Source: Pseudolabrys sp. FHR47 (GTDB lineage Bacteria > Pseudomonadota > Alphaproteobacteria > Rhizobiales > Xanthobacteraceae). Taken from it: a DNA stretch of 64,000 bases. The notes beneath the pieces are model-generated. The model saw only the letters and a list, made by a program, of their open reading frames with translations. It was not told the origin of the DNA and ran no database searches. Location of the stretch: assembly GCF_005153485.1 (NCBI RefSeq), contig NZ_CP039740.1, forward strand, positions 3,661,001 to 3,725,000, in the 5' to 3' direction. Below, piece after piece: positions 18,383-27,388 of this stretch; the stretch's first letter is position 1, and each line of letters begins with the position of its first letter. Made by a program: the position numbers and the translations under genes.

Positions 18383-19324
18383 ATGGGGGAACGGATCGAC
18401 ATCTTGTCCATGGGCGAGCCCATGGTTGAGTTCAATCAGACGCGTGAGGGCGGCGGCAACACCTTCCTGCGCGGCTGCGGCGGCGATTCCTCCAACTTCG
18501 CCGTGGCCGCGGCACGCCAGGGCGCGCGGACCGGCTACATCTCGGCCGTCGGCGCCGATACCAATGGCGCACTACTGCGCCAGCTCTGGAAAAGCGAAGG
18601 CGTCGACGACAGCCATGTGCGCACGTCGGCGGACGCGCCGACCGGCGTTTATTTCGTCAGCCACGGCGCCGACGGCCATCAGTTCGACTTCTGCCGCACC
18701 GGCTCGGCGGCAAGCCGCTACAGCGTCGCGGACTTGCCGCTCGACGCCATCGCGCAGGCCAAAGTGCTGCATCTGTCCGGCATTTCGCTCGGCATATCCA
18801 CCACTGCCTGCGATGCCTGCTACAAGGCCATCGAGCACGCACGCGACAATGGAGTCACAGTGTCGTTCGACACCAATCTGCGCCGCAAGCTGTGGCCGCT
18901 CGGCCGCGCGCGAGCCACGATCTGGGATGTGCTGTCGCTCGCCGACATCTGCCTGCCCAGCTATGACGATGTCATTCACCTGTCCGATCTGAAGGACCCC
19001 GACCATATCGTCGATCGTTGCCTTGCGACCGGCGCGAGGATCGTGGCGCTCAAGCTCGGCGCCGAAGGCACGCTGGTGGCGGATCGGCATCACCGCATCC
19101 GCATTGCACCCTATCCCTGCAACGTCGTCGACGCGACCGGCGCCGGCGACACGTTCGGCGGCGCCTTCGTGGCACGGATCGTCGCCGGCGACGACATCGA
19201 ACAGGCCGGCCATTACGCTGCCGCCGCCGCCGCGCTGTCGACCGAAGGCTACGGCGCGGTGACGCCGATCCCGACCGCGGACAAGGTCCGTGCCCTGCTC
19301 GAGCGGAGCCGGCGTCATGGCTGA
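18383..19324 (+). CDS. kdgK: 2-keto-3-deoxygluconate kinase (PfkB family)
   Basis: A 313-aa ribokinase-fold sugar kinase. The N-terminal glycine-rich substrate region reads [20 protein letters not shown], and the C-terminal signature [13 protein letters not shown] contains the catalytic Asp. Position in a run with a KDPG aldolase points to 2-keto-3-deoxygluconate as substrate, giving KDPG, which Eda then splits. The 3' end overlaps mgsA by 8 bases, so the three genes form one operon. Confidence 0.85.
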   Translation: MGERIDILSMGEPMVEFNQTREGGGNTFLRGCGGDSSNFAVAAARQGARTGYISAVGADTNGALLRQLWKSEGVDDSHVRTSADAPTGVYFVSHGADGHQFDFCRTGSAASRYSVADLPLDAIAQAKVLHLSGISLGISTTACDACYKAIEHARDNGVTVSFDTNLRRKLWPLGRARATIWDVLSLADICLPSYDDVIHLSDLKDPDHIVDRCLATGARIVALKLGAEGTLVADRHHRIRIAPYPCNVVDATGAGDTFGGAFVARIVAGDDIEQAGHYAAAAAALSTEGYGAVTPIPTADKVRALLERSRRHG

Positions 19325-19709
19325 ACCTCTCAGGATCGCGCTGATCGCGCACGACGCCCGGAAAGCCGACATGGCTGACTGGGCGCACGCCCATGAAGCG
19401 CGGCTGGCCAGATGCGAACTGGTCGCCACCGGCAATACCGGCCTACAATTGATGACGCGCTGTCCGTCGCTCAAGGTCGAACGGCTGCTCAGCGGCCCCT
19501 TAGGCGGCGATCAGCAGATCGGCGCGCGCATCGTCGAAGGCAAGGTCGATGCCCTGATCTTCTTCATCGATCCCCTATCGGCGCATCCGCACGATGTCGA
19601 CGTTAAAGCGCTGGTGCGCGTCGCGGTGCTGAGCAACATCGTCTTTGCGCTGAACCGCACCACCGCCGACACCGTGCTGCTCAGCCTCATGCCGGAGACC
19701 GACCGATGA
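19317..19709 (+). CDS. mgsA: Methylglyoxal synthase
   Basis: A 130-aa protein that converts dihydroxyacetone phosphate to methylglyoxal and phosphate. Family motifs are complete: [12 protein letters not shown] near the N-terminus, [23 protein letters not shown] and [21 protein letters not shown] 19317 overlaps the kdgK stop and its own stop overlaps the eda start by four bases. Its location between KDG kinase and KDPG aldolase is unusual and hints that triose-phosphate overflow is coupled to Entner-Doudoroff flux. Confidence 0.9.
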   Translation: MAEPLRIALIAHDARKADMADWAHAHEARLARCELVATGNTGLQLMTRCPSLKVERLLSGPLGGDQQIGARIVEGKVDALIFFIDPLSAHPHDVDVKALVRVAVLSNIVFALNRTTADTVLLSLMPETDR

Positions 19710-20359
19710 GCGTCAATACGTCGTCAAAGCGCGCGAGAGAGTTGCTGGCGCTGGCGCCGGTCATTCCGGTCATCACCATCGACAGGGCCGCGGATGCCGT
19801 TCCGCTTGCGCAAGCGCTGATCCGCGGCGGCATGCGTGCTATTGAGATCACCTTGCGCACCGACGCCGCCATCGACGCAGCCAAGGCAATCATCGCCAAT
19901 GTTCCCGAGGCCATCGTCGGTCTCGGCACCGTGCTGACACCGGCCGATTTCGGCCGCGCCAAAGACATCGGCGCCGCCTTCGCCGTCAGCCCCGGCTGCT
20001 CACCTGATCTGCTGCGTGCTGCCGCGGGCGGCGACCTGCCCTATGCGCCCGGCATCCAGACGGCCTCCGAGCTGATGGCCTGCATCAACGCCGGCTTCGA
20101 TGTGGTGAAGTTCTTTCCTGCCATGCCGGCCGGCGGCCTGTCGGCGCTGAACGCCTTGGCTGGCCCATTTCCTTCCGTCGCTTACTGTCCAACCGGCGGC
20201 ATCGGCGAGGCCAATGCCGCCGAATGGCTGGCGCATCCGAAGGTCATCGCGGTCGGCGGCTCGTGGATCGCGCCGCCGGCGGCGATCAAGAATGGCGCCT
20301 GGGACGTCATCGAAAGCCGCGCTCGCGCAGCGAACGGGCTGCGACGGAGTCGCGGCTGA
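19706..20359 (+). CDS. eda: KDPG/KHG aldolase
   Basis: A 217-aa class I aldolase, cleaving 2-keto-3-deoxy-6-phosphogluconate to pyruvate and glyceraldehyde 3-phosphate. Catalytic Glu47 lies in RAIEITLRT and the Schiff-base Lys135 in FDVVKFFPA; the phosphate-binding CPTGGI is present. It is the last gene of the kdgK-mgsA-eda operon, with ATGA overlap to mgsA. It is convergent with the TRAP permease gene. Confidence 0.92.
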   Translation: MSVNTSSKRARELLALAPVIPVITIDRAADAVPLAQALIRGGMRAIEITLRTDAAIDAAKAIIANVPEAIVGLGTVLTPADFGRAKDIGAAFAVSPGCSPDLLRAAAGGDLPYAPGIQTASELMACINAGFDVVKFFPAMPAGGLSALNALAGPFPSVAYCPTGGIGEANAAEWLAHPKVIAVGGSWIAPPAAIKNGAWDVIESRARAANGLRRSRG

Positions 20360-20443
20360 TGGAAGGGCGCACGGCCCGGCGACGACACGCCACATGACAT
20401 TCTGACACTTTGTCGCCCGACAACGCCCCGCCGTAGAGTTCAG

Positions 20444-21751
20444 TTATTTCAACAGTTGGACCGTGTAGAGCGCCAAGTTCGGGAACATGACGAGCAGCGC
20501 CAAACGAACCACGTCGGCGGCAAGGAACGGAACAATGCCCGCGTAAATCTTGCTCAACGGAATATCCTTACGCATGCCATGCACGACAAAGACGTTCAAT
20601 CCGATGGGGGGCGACAGCAACGCGATCTCGACGATGGTGACGTTGATGATGCCCCACCACACGAGATCGTAGCCGAAGTGCTTGATTAACGGCAGAACGA
20701 AAGGAAGCGTCACGACAATCGCCGCGACCTCATCGAAGATAGCGCCGAGAATGAGATAGATCGTCAGCAGGATGACAAGAACCGTTGATCCTGAGAGGTT
20801 GAGCGCACTGATCGCCTCGATCATGCGCTCCGGGGCATGGGCGACCGACATGAAGTAGGAGAACAGCGACGCGCCGATGATCATCACATAGATCATCAAT
20901 GTTGTAGCGCTCGCTTCGGCAAGCACGCTGAAGAAACCTTTCCAGGTTATCTTCCGGCGGCCAACGGCAAACATCAGAGCAATGGTAACGCCGACGGCGG
21001 CTGCCTCGTTGACCGTGAATATGCCGCTATAGATTCCGCCGAGGACCACGGTCGCGAGAACGAGAACGCCCCAGTTGGACTTGACGACCTGCCAACGTTC
21101 AGCCCACGGCACGCGCGGGCCCGGCGGCCCGGCATTTGGGCTGATCACATGCACATAAACCATCGTGGCAATCATGTAGAACGACACCGCCATGATCGCC
21201 GGAATGATCGCGGCAATGAACAGATCCACGATGAACTGTTCACCAAGAATGGCGTAAATCACCATGATTGACGACGGCGGGACGATGATGCCGAGCGTGC
21301 CCCCGGAGGCCACGACACCCGCGGCCAGTGACGGCGAATAACCGCGTTGCAACATCTCAGGCAACGCGACGCGGCCGAAAGTAGCAGTTGTGGCAATCGC
21401 GGAACCGCACACGGCGCCGAAACCGCCTGAGCCGCCGATGGTGGCCAATGCCAGGCCGCCCTTGCGATGGCCGACAAAGGCATAGGCCAGTTTGTAGACG
21501 TCGGAAGCGAGCCCCGCCGACGCGGCTAGGCTGCCCATCAGCAGAAACATCGGTATCACTGCGAGATCGAGATTGGTGAATACGCTGGCCGGCTCGCTGG
21601 CGAGCAGCGACAGCGCCGGCTTGACGCCGACCAGCATGGCAAATCCGCCGGCGCCGACGACGCCCATCGCGATGCCAATCGGCACATGCAATGCCATCAG
21701 GGCAAACATCGCAACGAAGCCTAGGCCCGCCAGTACCAGTGGATCCGACAT
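20444..21751 (-). CDS. dctM: TRAP transporter large permease (DctM)
   Basis: This 435-aa polytopic protein has about twelve hydrophobic segments and DctM motifs such as GSGGFGAVCGSAIATTATFG and SGGTLGIIVPPSSIMVIYA. It forms the sodium-coupled translocation channel of a TRAP carrier with the small permease immediately upstream (28-nt gap). It ends the operon FAH-BKACE-dctQ-dctM. The matching substrate-binding protein is encoded about 6 kb away at 27389-28417 on the same strand. Confidence 0.94.
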   Translation of the reverse strand: MSDPLVLAGLGFVAMFALMALHVPIGIAMGVVGAGGFAMLVGVKPALSLLASEPASVFTNLDLAVIPMFLLMGSLAASAGLASDVYKLAYAFVGHRKGGLALATIGGSGGFGAVCGSAIATTATFGRVALPEMLQRGYSPSLAAGVVASGGTLGIIVPPSSIMVIYAILGEQFIVDLFIAAIIPAIMAVSFYMIATMVYVHVISPNAGPPGPRVPWAERWQVVKSNWGVLVLATVVLGGIYSGIFTVNEAAAVGVTIALMFAVGRRKITWKGFFSVLAEASATTLMIYVMIIGASLFSYFMSVAHAPERMIEAISALNLSGSTVLVILLTIYLILGAIFDEVAAIVVTLPFVLPLIKHFGYDLVWWGIINVTIVEIALLSPPIGLNVFVVHGMRKDIPLSKIYAGIVPFLAADVVRLALLVMFPNLALYTVQLLK

Positions 21752-21779
21752 GTGCTTTCTCGCGGTGCGGAGAAGAAGG

Positions 21780-22289
21780 TTAGATGTCTTGGTCCGCGCG
21801 GAAAGCGCGAGAGAAATCGAACAGAACGACGACGAGCTGAACCGGCACGCTGATCAGCAGCAACACGGTGGCGATCCACCAGCCGGGCGCGATCGGGAGC
21901 TTGAGCACCCATGTCGTCTGCCCCGACTGCGTCACCTCCATGGAATAGGGAATGAATTGCCACGCCATGAGCGCGATGAACGCTAACGTGAACAAGCCGC
22001 CGAAGCCGTCGAGAAACGCCTTGCCGCGCCGACCGAGCATGTTTCCAAGAAACTCGACAGTGATGTTCTGGCGCGCTGCTAGATTCGCGGGAACGCAAGC
22101 CGCGATCACAATGGCCATAACGATGGCGCTAACGTCATTGACACCGTGAATCGGCAAACCAAACAACCACCGCGAGGTAATGTCGATGCTCGTCATCAGC
22201 GCCAGGATCAGCAGCCCGAGGAAGCCGATCAGCGCCATGGCGCGGCTGACCTTGAGCATTCTTTGCCAGTAAACATGGTCCTCACCCAT
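21780..22289 (-). CDS. dctQ: TRAP transporter small permease (DctQ)
   Basis: A 169-aa membrane protein with four transmembrane helices, typical of DctQ. The second helix region holds DITSRWLFGLPI, which matches the conserved RxxF/W pattern after helix 1-2. It starts one base after the BKACE gene stop, so translation is coupled. It pairs with DctM in the TRAP membrane complex. Confidence 0.9.
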   Translation of the reverse strand: MGEDHVYWQRMLKVSRAMALIGFLGLLILALMTSIDITSRWLFGLPIHGVNDVSAIVMAIVIAACVPANLAARQNITVEFLGNMLGRRGKAFLDGFGGLFTLAFIALMAWQFIPYSMEVTQSGQTTWVLKLPIAPGWWIATVLLLISVPVQLVVVLFDFSRAFRADQDI

Positions 22290-22290
22290 A

Positions 22291-23205
22291 CTAGCCTCCT
22301 GTCACCGAGGCGGCCCGGCCAATGGAACGCGGCACAAGCCTAAGGATTTCTCGCGCGTCTTCCGGTGTCGCCACTTTTCGATCGAGCTGTTCGATGATGG
22401 CGACGGCGCGTTCGACAAGGGCTGCATTGTGCGGCGCCGGTACGCCCCGGCGCAGATAGAGATTGTCCTCGAGGCCGACGCGGACGTGACCTCCGAGGAG
22501 CACGGCCTGCGCCACCATGGGAAACTGCGTTGCGCCGATGCCAAAGGCGGCCCATTCAGCGCCTTCCGGCAACTCATCACGCATTGCCATCATCACTTCC
22601 GGCGTCGCCGGAGCGCCCCAGGGAATGCCGAGACAGATCTGGAACAACGGAGGCGCTTCGATCAATCCCTGCTCGATGAGATGCTTGGCGAGCCGAACGT
22701 GGCCAAGCTCGAATGTCTCCATTTCGGGCTTTACGCCAGCCTTGCGGATGGCCTCGGCCATCTTCGCCAGATCGGCCGGCGTATTGATGAAGACGTGCTG
22801 ACCGAAATTCATGCTGCCGACGTCGAGGCTGCAGATGTCGGGCTTGAGTGCTTCAATATGCTCGACGCGTTTCGGCCACAACGCCAGCGTCGATGTCGGA
22901 TCGCCGATGCGCGGCTCGTCGCGGCCGGGAATAAAGCGCGCGCCAGGACCAGTCGTCAGATTGATCAGAATGCCACAGTCCGCTTGCCGGATGCGCTCGA
23001 CCACTTCCTTGTAAAGCTCGAGGCGCATGCTTGGCGCGCCGCTTTCCGGATCGCGCACATGAATGTGGGCGATAGCCGCACCCGCCTTTGCAGCGTCGAC
23101 TGCCTGACGCGCTATATCGGCCGGCGTCACGGGTACCGCCGGGTTCTTTCCCGAGAGTGCCGCGCCGCCGGTCAACGCGCATGTGAGAATGACGGGCTTT
23201 GACAT
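22291..23205 (-). CDS. BKACE-family 3-keto-acid cleavage enzyme
   Basis: A 304-aa TIM-barrel Zn enzyme of the beta-keto acid cleavage family (DUF849), founded by 3-keto-5-aminohexanoate cleavage enzyme. It condenses a beta-keto acid with acetyl-CoA to give acetoacetate plus a new CoA ester. Motifs include ALTGG near the N-terminus, IAHIHVRDPESG (metal-binding His pair) and CSLDVGSMNF. ATG 23205 is used; an in-frame TTG lies 7 codons earlier. Its neighbours suggest it processes a keto acid from the aromatic or organic-acid pathway of this cluster. Confidence 0.88.
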   Translation of the reverse strand: MSKPVILTCALTGGAALSGKNPAVPVTPADIARQAVDAAKAGAAIAHIHVRDPESGAPSMRLELYKEVVERIRQADCGILINLTTGPGARFIPGRDEPRIGDPTSTLALWPKRVEHIEALKPDICSLDVGSMNFGQHVFINTPADLAKMAEAIRKAGVKPEMETFELGHVRLAKHLIEQGLIEAPPLFQICLGIPWGAPATPEVMMAMRDELPEGAEWAAFGIGATQFPMVAQAVLLGGHVRVGLEDNLYLRRGVPAPHNAALVERAVAIIEQLDRKVATPEDAREILRLVPRSIGRAASVTGG

Positions 23206-23271
23206 CGTCCTGGCAATCCTCCCCAAACTTTTATTCGCTGCCGCGTTCGTTGACGCGGCTTGTCGCCGGCT

Positions 23272-24120
23272 TCAGGACTTCTCGTCTTCGATCGGATTTC
23301 TCAAGATGCCAATCCCCGAGATGTCGACTTCCACGGTGTCCCCCGCCTTCATCAGGAGTGGCGGGTTGCGCTTGAAGCCCACCCCGCCTGGCGTTCCTGT
23401 GGCGATGACGTCCCCCGGCACCAATTCGCTCCACGCGGAAACGTATTCGATGATCTCCGGGATCGAGAAGATCAGGAGGTCCACGGTCGCGCCCTGCACG
23501 GTCTGACCGTTGAGCCGCGTGACAAGCGATAGCTTGGTCGGGTCGGGTATTTCATCGGCCGTGACAAGCCACGGCCCGAAAGCGCCGGTCGCGGGAAAAT
23601 TCTTTCCGGGAGTCCACTGTGATGTGTGCCGTTGCCAATCGCGCAGCGAGCCGTCGTTGTAGCAGGAATAGCCCGCGATATAGTCAAGCGCCTTGTCGCG
23701 AGAAATGTGGCGACCACGTTTGCCGATAACGACCGCGAGCTCGCCTTCGTAGTCGAACTGCGTCGAAACGGTGGGGCGGATCATCGGCTGGCCATGCCCG
23801 ATCTGGCTCGCGGCGAGGCGCAGGAATATCACCGGCTTCTCCGACTCCGTGCGGCCGGTCTCCTCAACATGCGAACGATAGTTGAGGCCTGCGCAGAAAA
23901 TCTTGTCGGGGTTCGGAATGACCGGAAGAAACTTCACTTCGTCGATTGAAAGCTTCGACGCCTGGCTTCGCAGTTTCTCAAGAAGGTCCGGCCCCGCCGT
24001 CAGGAGCGATTTCAGGTCGGGATACTGCGCACCGATCTGTTTTCCGACGTCGACAATATGATCGCCCTGGACGATGCCATAAGACGCGCGACGGACATGG
24101 CTGAAGCTTGCAAGCCTCAT
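23272..24120 (-). CDS. Fumarylacetoacetate hydrolase family protein
   Basis: A 282-aa FAH-superfamily enzyme. The signature NPDKIFCAGLNYRSHVEE leads to the metal-binding acidic set in the QFDYEGELAVVIG region, and the C-terminus has GDVIATGTPGGVGF. Family members split acylpyruvates or hydrate/decarboxylate meta-cleavage products. It is the first gene of the FAH-BKACE-dctQ-dctM operon and is divergent from the IclR gene, which probably controls it. Confidence 0.92.
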   Translation of the reverse strand: MRLASFSHVRRASYGIVQGDHIVDVGKQIGAQYPDLKSLLTAGPDLLEKLRSQASKLSIDEVKFLPVIPNPDKIFCAGLNYRSHVEETGRTESEKPVIFLRLAASQIGHGQPMIRPTVSTQFDYEGELAVVIGKRGRHISRDKALDYIAGYSCYNDGSLRDWQRHTSQWTPGKNFPATGAFGPWLVTADEIPDPTKLSLVTRLNGQTVQGATVDLLIFSIPEIIEYVSAWSELVPGDVIATGTPGGVGFKRNPPLLMKAGDTVEVDISGIGILRNPIEDEKS

Positions 24121-24235
24121 TCCCCTTCACTCCCTAGACTGTGTGCGGCGCTCGCCGCCTGTTGCGAATAGTTATTGACATCACCGGTATCTTTGCAAAA
24201 TCATCCGACCCATAGTTCACTAGGCGGACAGATAA

Positions 24236-24994
24236 ATGGGCTCGTTTAGCAGCGTCCGCTCATTGGAGCGGGGACTTAAGGTCCTGGAGGCGCTCAATCG
24301 CTGCCACGGCTCCGGCGCCCAGCAACTGGCGCGCATCGTCGAATTGCCACGACCGACGGTTTATCGGCTGCTCGAGACGATGGAAGGACTTGGCTATGTC
24401 ACACGGAGCGGCGATTGCTGGGCTTTGACCGCACAGGTCAAGGCGCTCAGCGCAGGATTTCACGACGACGTCTGGGTGACGCGAGTTGCAGCGCCGGTCC
24501 TGCATGAACTCGGACGCGAAGTGTTATGGCCGGTCGATCTCGTAACCTTCGAAAATGATGCCATGATCATCCGCGAGACTACACACGCGGAAAGCCCGTT
24601 CTCGATCGACCGCGGCATGGCCGGTACGCACCTGCCGGTGCTGCAAACGTCGGGCGGCCGCGCCTATCTGGCGTTCAGTCCGGCGGACGAGCGAGAGGTC
24701 GTTCTCACTCGTTTGAGACAGTCGGGAAAGCCCGGCGACGCGCTGGCGCATGATGAACAGTTCGTCGAGCGCATCCTGGCCGAGACCCGCCAGTCAGGCT
24801 ACGGATTCAGAACCGACGGCTTCAATCCACATACCGCCAGCATTTCCTTGCCCATCCTGATCGGTGATCGCGTACTCGCATGTATCACGATGATATGGAT
24901 CGCGTCGGCTCTGACCTTCGAGGAAGCGGTGTCCCGCAATCTGGGCGCCATCAAGCGCGCGACCACACGTATTCAGGCCCTTCTTCAGGCGTAA
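24236..24994 (+). CDS. IclR-family transcriptional regulator
   Basis: A 252-aa IclR regulator: N-terminal winged HTH (SVRSLERGLKVLEALNRC, QQLARIVELPRPTVYRLLET) and a GAF-like effector domain. Its sequence style (VTRVAAPVLHELGREVLWPVDL) is close to MhpR-type regulators of phenylpropionate catabolism. It stands in the middle of the cluster, divergent from the FAH operon and convergent with the FAD hydroxylase gene, so it is the likely local regulator. Confidence 0.92.
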   Translation: MGSFSSVRSLERGLKVLEALNRCHGSGAQQLARIVELPRPTVYRLLETMEGLGYVTRSGDCWALTAQVKALSAGFHDDVWVTRVAAPVLHELGREVLWPVDLVTFENDAMIIRETTHAESPFSIDRGMAGTHLPVLQTSGGRAYLAFSPADEREVVLTRLRQSGKPGDALAHDEQFVERILAETRQSGYGFRTDGFNPHTASISLPILIGDRVLACITMIWIASALTFEEAVSRNLGAIKRATTRIQALLQA

Positions 24995-25004
24995 GACGAC
25001 ACTC

Positions 25005-26615
25005 TCAGGCCGACATACGCTGCGGCATCCGGCTATGGAGGATCTCTTGAAAGCGCTCGGCGAACGCATATTCGTCGGCCGCAAAGAAAGCGCCGGCGAC
25101 ATAACGATCCGGGCGCACGAGAATGATCTGGTCGCGATGGGTGCGCAGCGGGCGAACAAAGCCATCCGCAGCCGTAACGCCGACGACCGAGCCGGCGCCG
25201 GGCACACTTGTGTCGCCGCTGCCGAGATGGACGAGCGCCGGCTTGAGCTGACGCCACAGAGGATGACTTAATGCGGCAAGCACAGCGGCATCGCTCTCGT
25301 TCTGCGCAATGAGCGCAAATCCGGGCCCGAGCACGTCATCGAGCCGCACAGTCTTGCCCGATGAGATTTTGACGAGCGGTTGCGGAATCATCTGGCCCAC
25401 CAGCGACGCTTCATAAGGCTGACGGTCGATATCAACGAAAAGGCCGCTGTCGTAGCGCGGCGCGGGCTTAAACCTCATCTGCAGGAAGTAGTCCTGCGCG
25501 CCAGGGAATGCTTCCAGCATCTTCAACAACATGCCGCGTAGCGCAATCTGGTCAGCACCTTTCGGCATCACCACCTGCCCCATCGCGACCGCGAGCTGAA
25601 TCATCGACCAGGCGGGCTTACGACGCTCCTCGTCGTAGCTGTCGAGGACCGAGGCGTCGGCATGTCCCTTCAAGAGCATACTGAGCTTCCATGCGACATT
25701 GTGCGCGTCGCGGAGGCCCGCATTCATTCCCTGACCGGCAAATGGCGGCGTGAGGTGCGCGGCATCCCCCAGCAGCAACACCCTCCCTTGCCGCATTCGC
25801 GAGGCGATTCGCGCATGGAACGTATAGATGGCACGGCGGATCACGTCGTCCTTGCGAAACTCCCTATATGGGGAGAGCAAGCGCGCGATCGAATCGTCGG
25901 TCAGCATTTCGGCGCCAGTTTCACCGTCAAGCAACATGAACTCATAGCGCCGGCCGCCGCGCGGCGCCGGCACGCTGACGGCCGGACGCGCCGTGCTGCA
26001 GAAGAAGCGCGAATGGTTCGCGTGATCGGGATCGGTCTTCAGGTCGAGGACAATCCAGTCCTGCTCATAGGTCGAGCCGACAAAATCAATTCCAAGCCAT
26101 TGGCGGATATTGCTGCGGCCACCATCGCAGGCAAGCAGCCAGTCACAGCGGACGGTCCTGGGGCCGTCCGACGTGTCACACGCAAGGGTAACGCCCGACT
26201 TATCCTGATCAATACCGGTCACGTTCCAGTTGAAACGCAAGGTCGCGCTAGGAAACCCCTTCAGGTTCTCGACGAGAGCGACCTCAAGTTCGGGCTGATA
26301 CATGAAATGACGCTTGGCAAATCCATAACTGCGCGGTCCTGCGCCGACCACGCCGAAGCAGTGACCACCGTCGTCGAAGTAGCGCGCGCCGTCACCTTCG
26401 ATGGTGTGGCGGAGAAAGGCGTCGACCGCGCCAAAGGCCTGCAATGTTCGGGCGCCTTCATCGTCGAGAACGATGGCGCGAGGGTGGTCGACCGTCGCGG
26501 AATTGCGCTCGACGACGAGAACATCGACACCGTCCTGACCGAGCAGATTCGCGACTGCCAGACCGACCGGCCCGGCTCCTACGACAACAACGGGTACATG
26601 CAAATTTTCGGACAT
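25005..26615 (-). CDS. MhpA-like FAD-dependent aromatic hydroxylase
   Basis: A 536-aa class A flavoprotein monooxygenase. The N-terminal FAD Rossmann motif is VVVGAGPVGLAVANLLGQ, with a DG-type middle segment (LLACDGGRSNIRQWLGI) and the ribityl-binding LLGDAAHLTPPFAGQGMNAG. The C-terminal thioredoxin-like domain (about 400-536) is typical of MhpA and phenol hydroxylases. It would hydroxylate a phenolic substrate such as 3-(3-hydroxyphenyl)propionate to a catechol. The dioxygenase gene nearby supports this. Substrate is inferred. Confidence 0.88.
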   Translation of the reverse strand: MSENLHVPVVVVGAGPVGLAVANLLGQDGVDVLVVERNSATVDHPRAIVLDDEGARTLQAFGAVDAFLRHTIEGDGARYFDDGGHCFGVVGAGPRSYGFAKRHFMYQPELEVALVENLKGFPSATLRFNWNVTGIDQDKSGVTLACDTSDGPRTVRCDWLLACDGGRSNIRQWLGIDFVGSTYEQDWIVLDLKTDPDHANHSRFFCSTARPAVSVPAPRGGRRYEFMLLDGETGAEMLTDDSIARLLSPYREFRKDDVIRRAIYTFHARIASRMRQGRVLLLGDAAHLTPPFAGQGMNAGLRDAHNVAWKLSMLLKGHADASVLDSYDEERRKPAWSMIQLAVAMGQVVMPKGADQIALRGMLLKMLEAFPGAQDYFLQMRFKPAPRYDSGLFVDIDRQPYEASLVGQMIPQPLVKISSGKTVRLDDVLGPGFALIAQNESDAAVLAALSHPLWRQLKPALVHLGSGDTSVPGAGSVVGVTAADGFVRPLRTHRDQIILVRPDRYVAGAFFAADEYAFAERFQEILHSRMPQRMSA

Positions 26616-26715
26616 CGGCAGGCTGACTCCGGGCAATCATTCACGCTCTCAAGGATCGCGGCAAGGCGTCGCGAAAACTACGGTTATCTCGTCGGTGTTC
26701 ATTCGGCGGACAATG

Positions 26716-27312
26716 TCAGTCCTGCATGAGCCATTCGCTGTAGCGACGATACAGCGCATCGGCTTCGGCGCTGGCATTGACAACAATGGGGGATGCTAGC
26801 GTGCGGCCGGCACTGACCAGTCGATACGCCAGGTAACGGTAGGCCTCCGGATAGGCGGAGAAATCGGTTTCCGCCATGAACCGATTGAATAATTCGCTTG
26901 GGATGACGGGATCGATACGATCCTTCTCGTAAATCGCCACCCGCTCGGTGATACGCCAGTGCCCATTGCGACGCTCCAGCCGGTCGAGAAAGCGGCCATA
27001 CGAAATATTGTCGACGAGGATGCCGGCCAAGCTCGCGCGGCCCAGGATTGCAATGCTGGTCTCGGCCATCGCGCGATCACCCCGCAGCGACACCAGCGGC
27101 CAGCCGATCTGGTGTTTCGACAGGGATTTTGAATTTGCGGCGGCTTTTCTCGAGGCTTCGACGAAGTCGACAAACGCACCTTTGAACCACGTAACCGCGA
27201 TCGTGCCGTCGGGATGGAAGGTGTCGAGCAGTTCGGCCCAACGGCCCTGGTCTCGATAGAAGGCCCAGGCCTGGATGAGGTCCATGCAGTCGAGACGATC
27301 GGAAGTATTCAT
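26716..27312 (-). CDS. SnoaL/NTF2-like protein
   Basis: A 198-aa protein whose first 130 residues look like the SnoaL-like alpha+beta cone fold (AFYRDQGRWAELLDTFHPDG, then HWRITERVAIYEKDRI near the end of the domain). Such domains act as isomerases, dehydratases or hydroxylase partners. It lies in the order dctP-this gene-hydroxylase on the minus strand, about 100 bp upstream of the hydroxylase. ATG 27312 begins the recognisable domain; the frame is open to 27417. Confidence 0.75.
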   Translation of the reverse strand: MNTSDRLDCMDLIQAWAFYRDQGRWAELLDTFHPDGTIAVTWFKGAFVDFVEASRKAAANSKSLSKHQIGWPLVSLRGDRAMAETSIAILGRASLAGILVDNISYGRFLDRLERRNGHWRITERVAIYEKDRIDPVIPSELFNRFMAETDFSAYPEAYRYLAYRLVSAGRTLASPIVVNASAEADALYRRYSEWLMQD

Positions 27313-27334
27313 TGACGGCCTTTTCAACATTCTA

Positions 27335-27360
27335 GTCGCCGGATCGGGTGATCCGGCGAC
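27335..27360 (-). promoter_or_regulatory. Perfect 11-bp intercistronic hairpin
   Basis: GTCGCCGGATC (27335-27345) pairs perfectly with GATCCGGCGAC (27350-27360) around a 4-nt loop, in the spacer after the dctP stop. No U-run follows on the minus strand, so it is more likely an mRNA-stabilising element favouring dctP than a terminator. Confidence 0.6.
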
Positions 27361-27388
27361 GAGGTCGAGAATGCGACTTTGGGAGACG

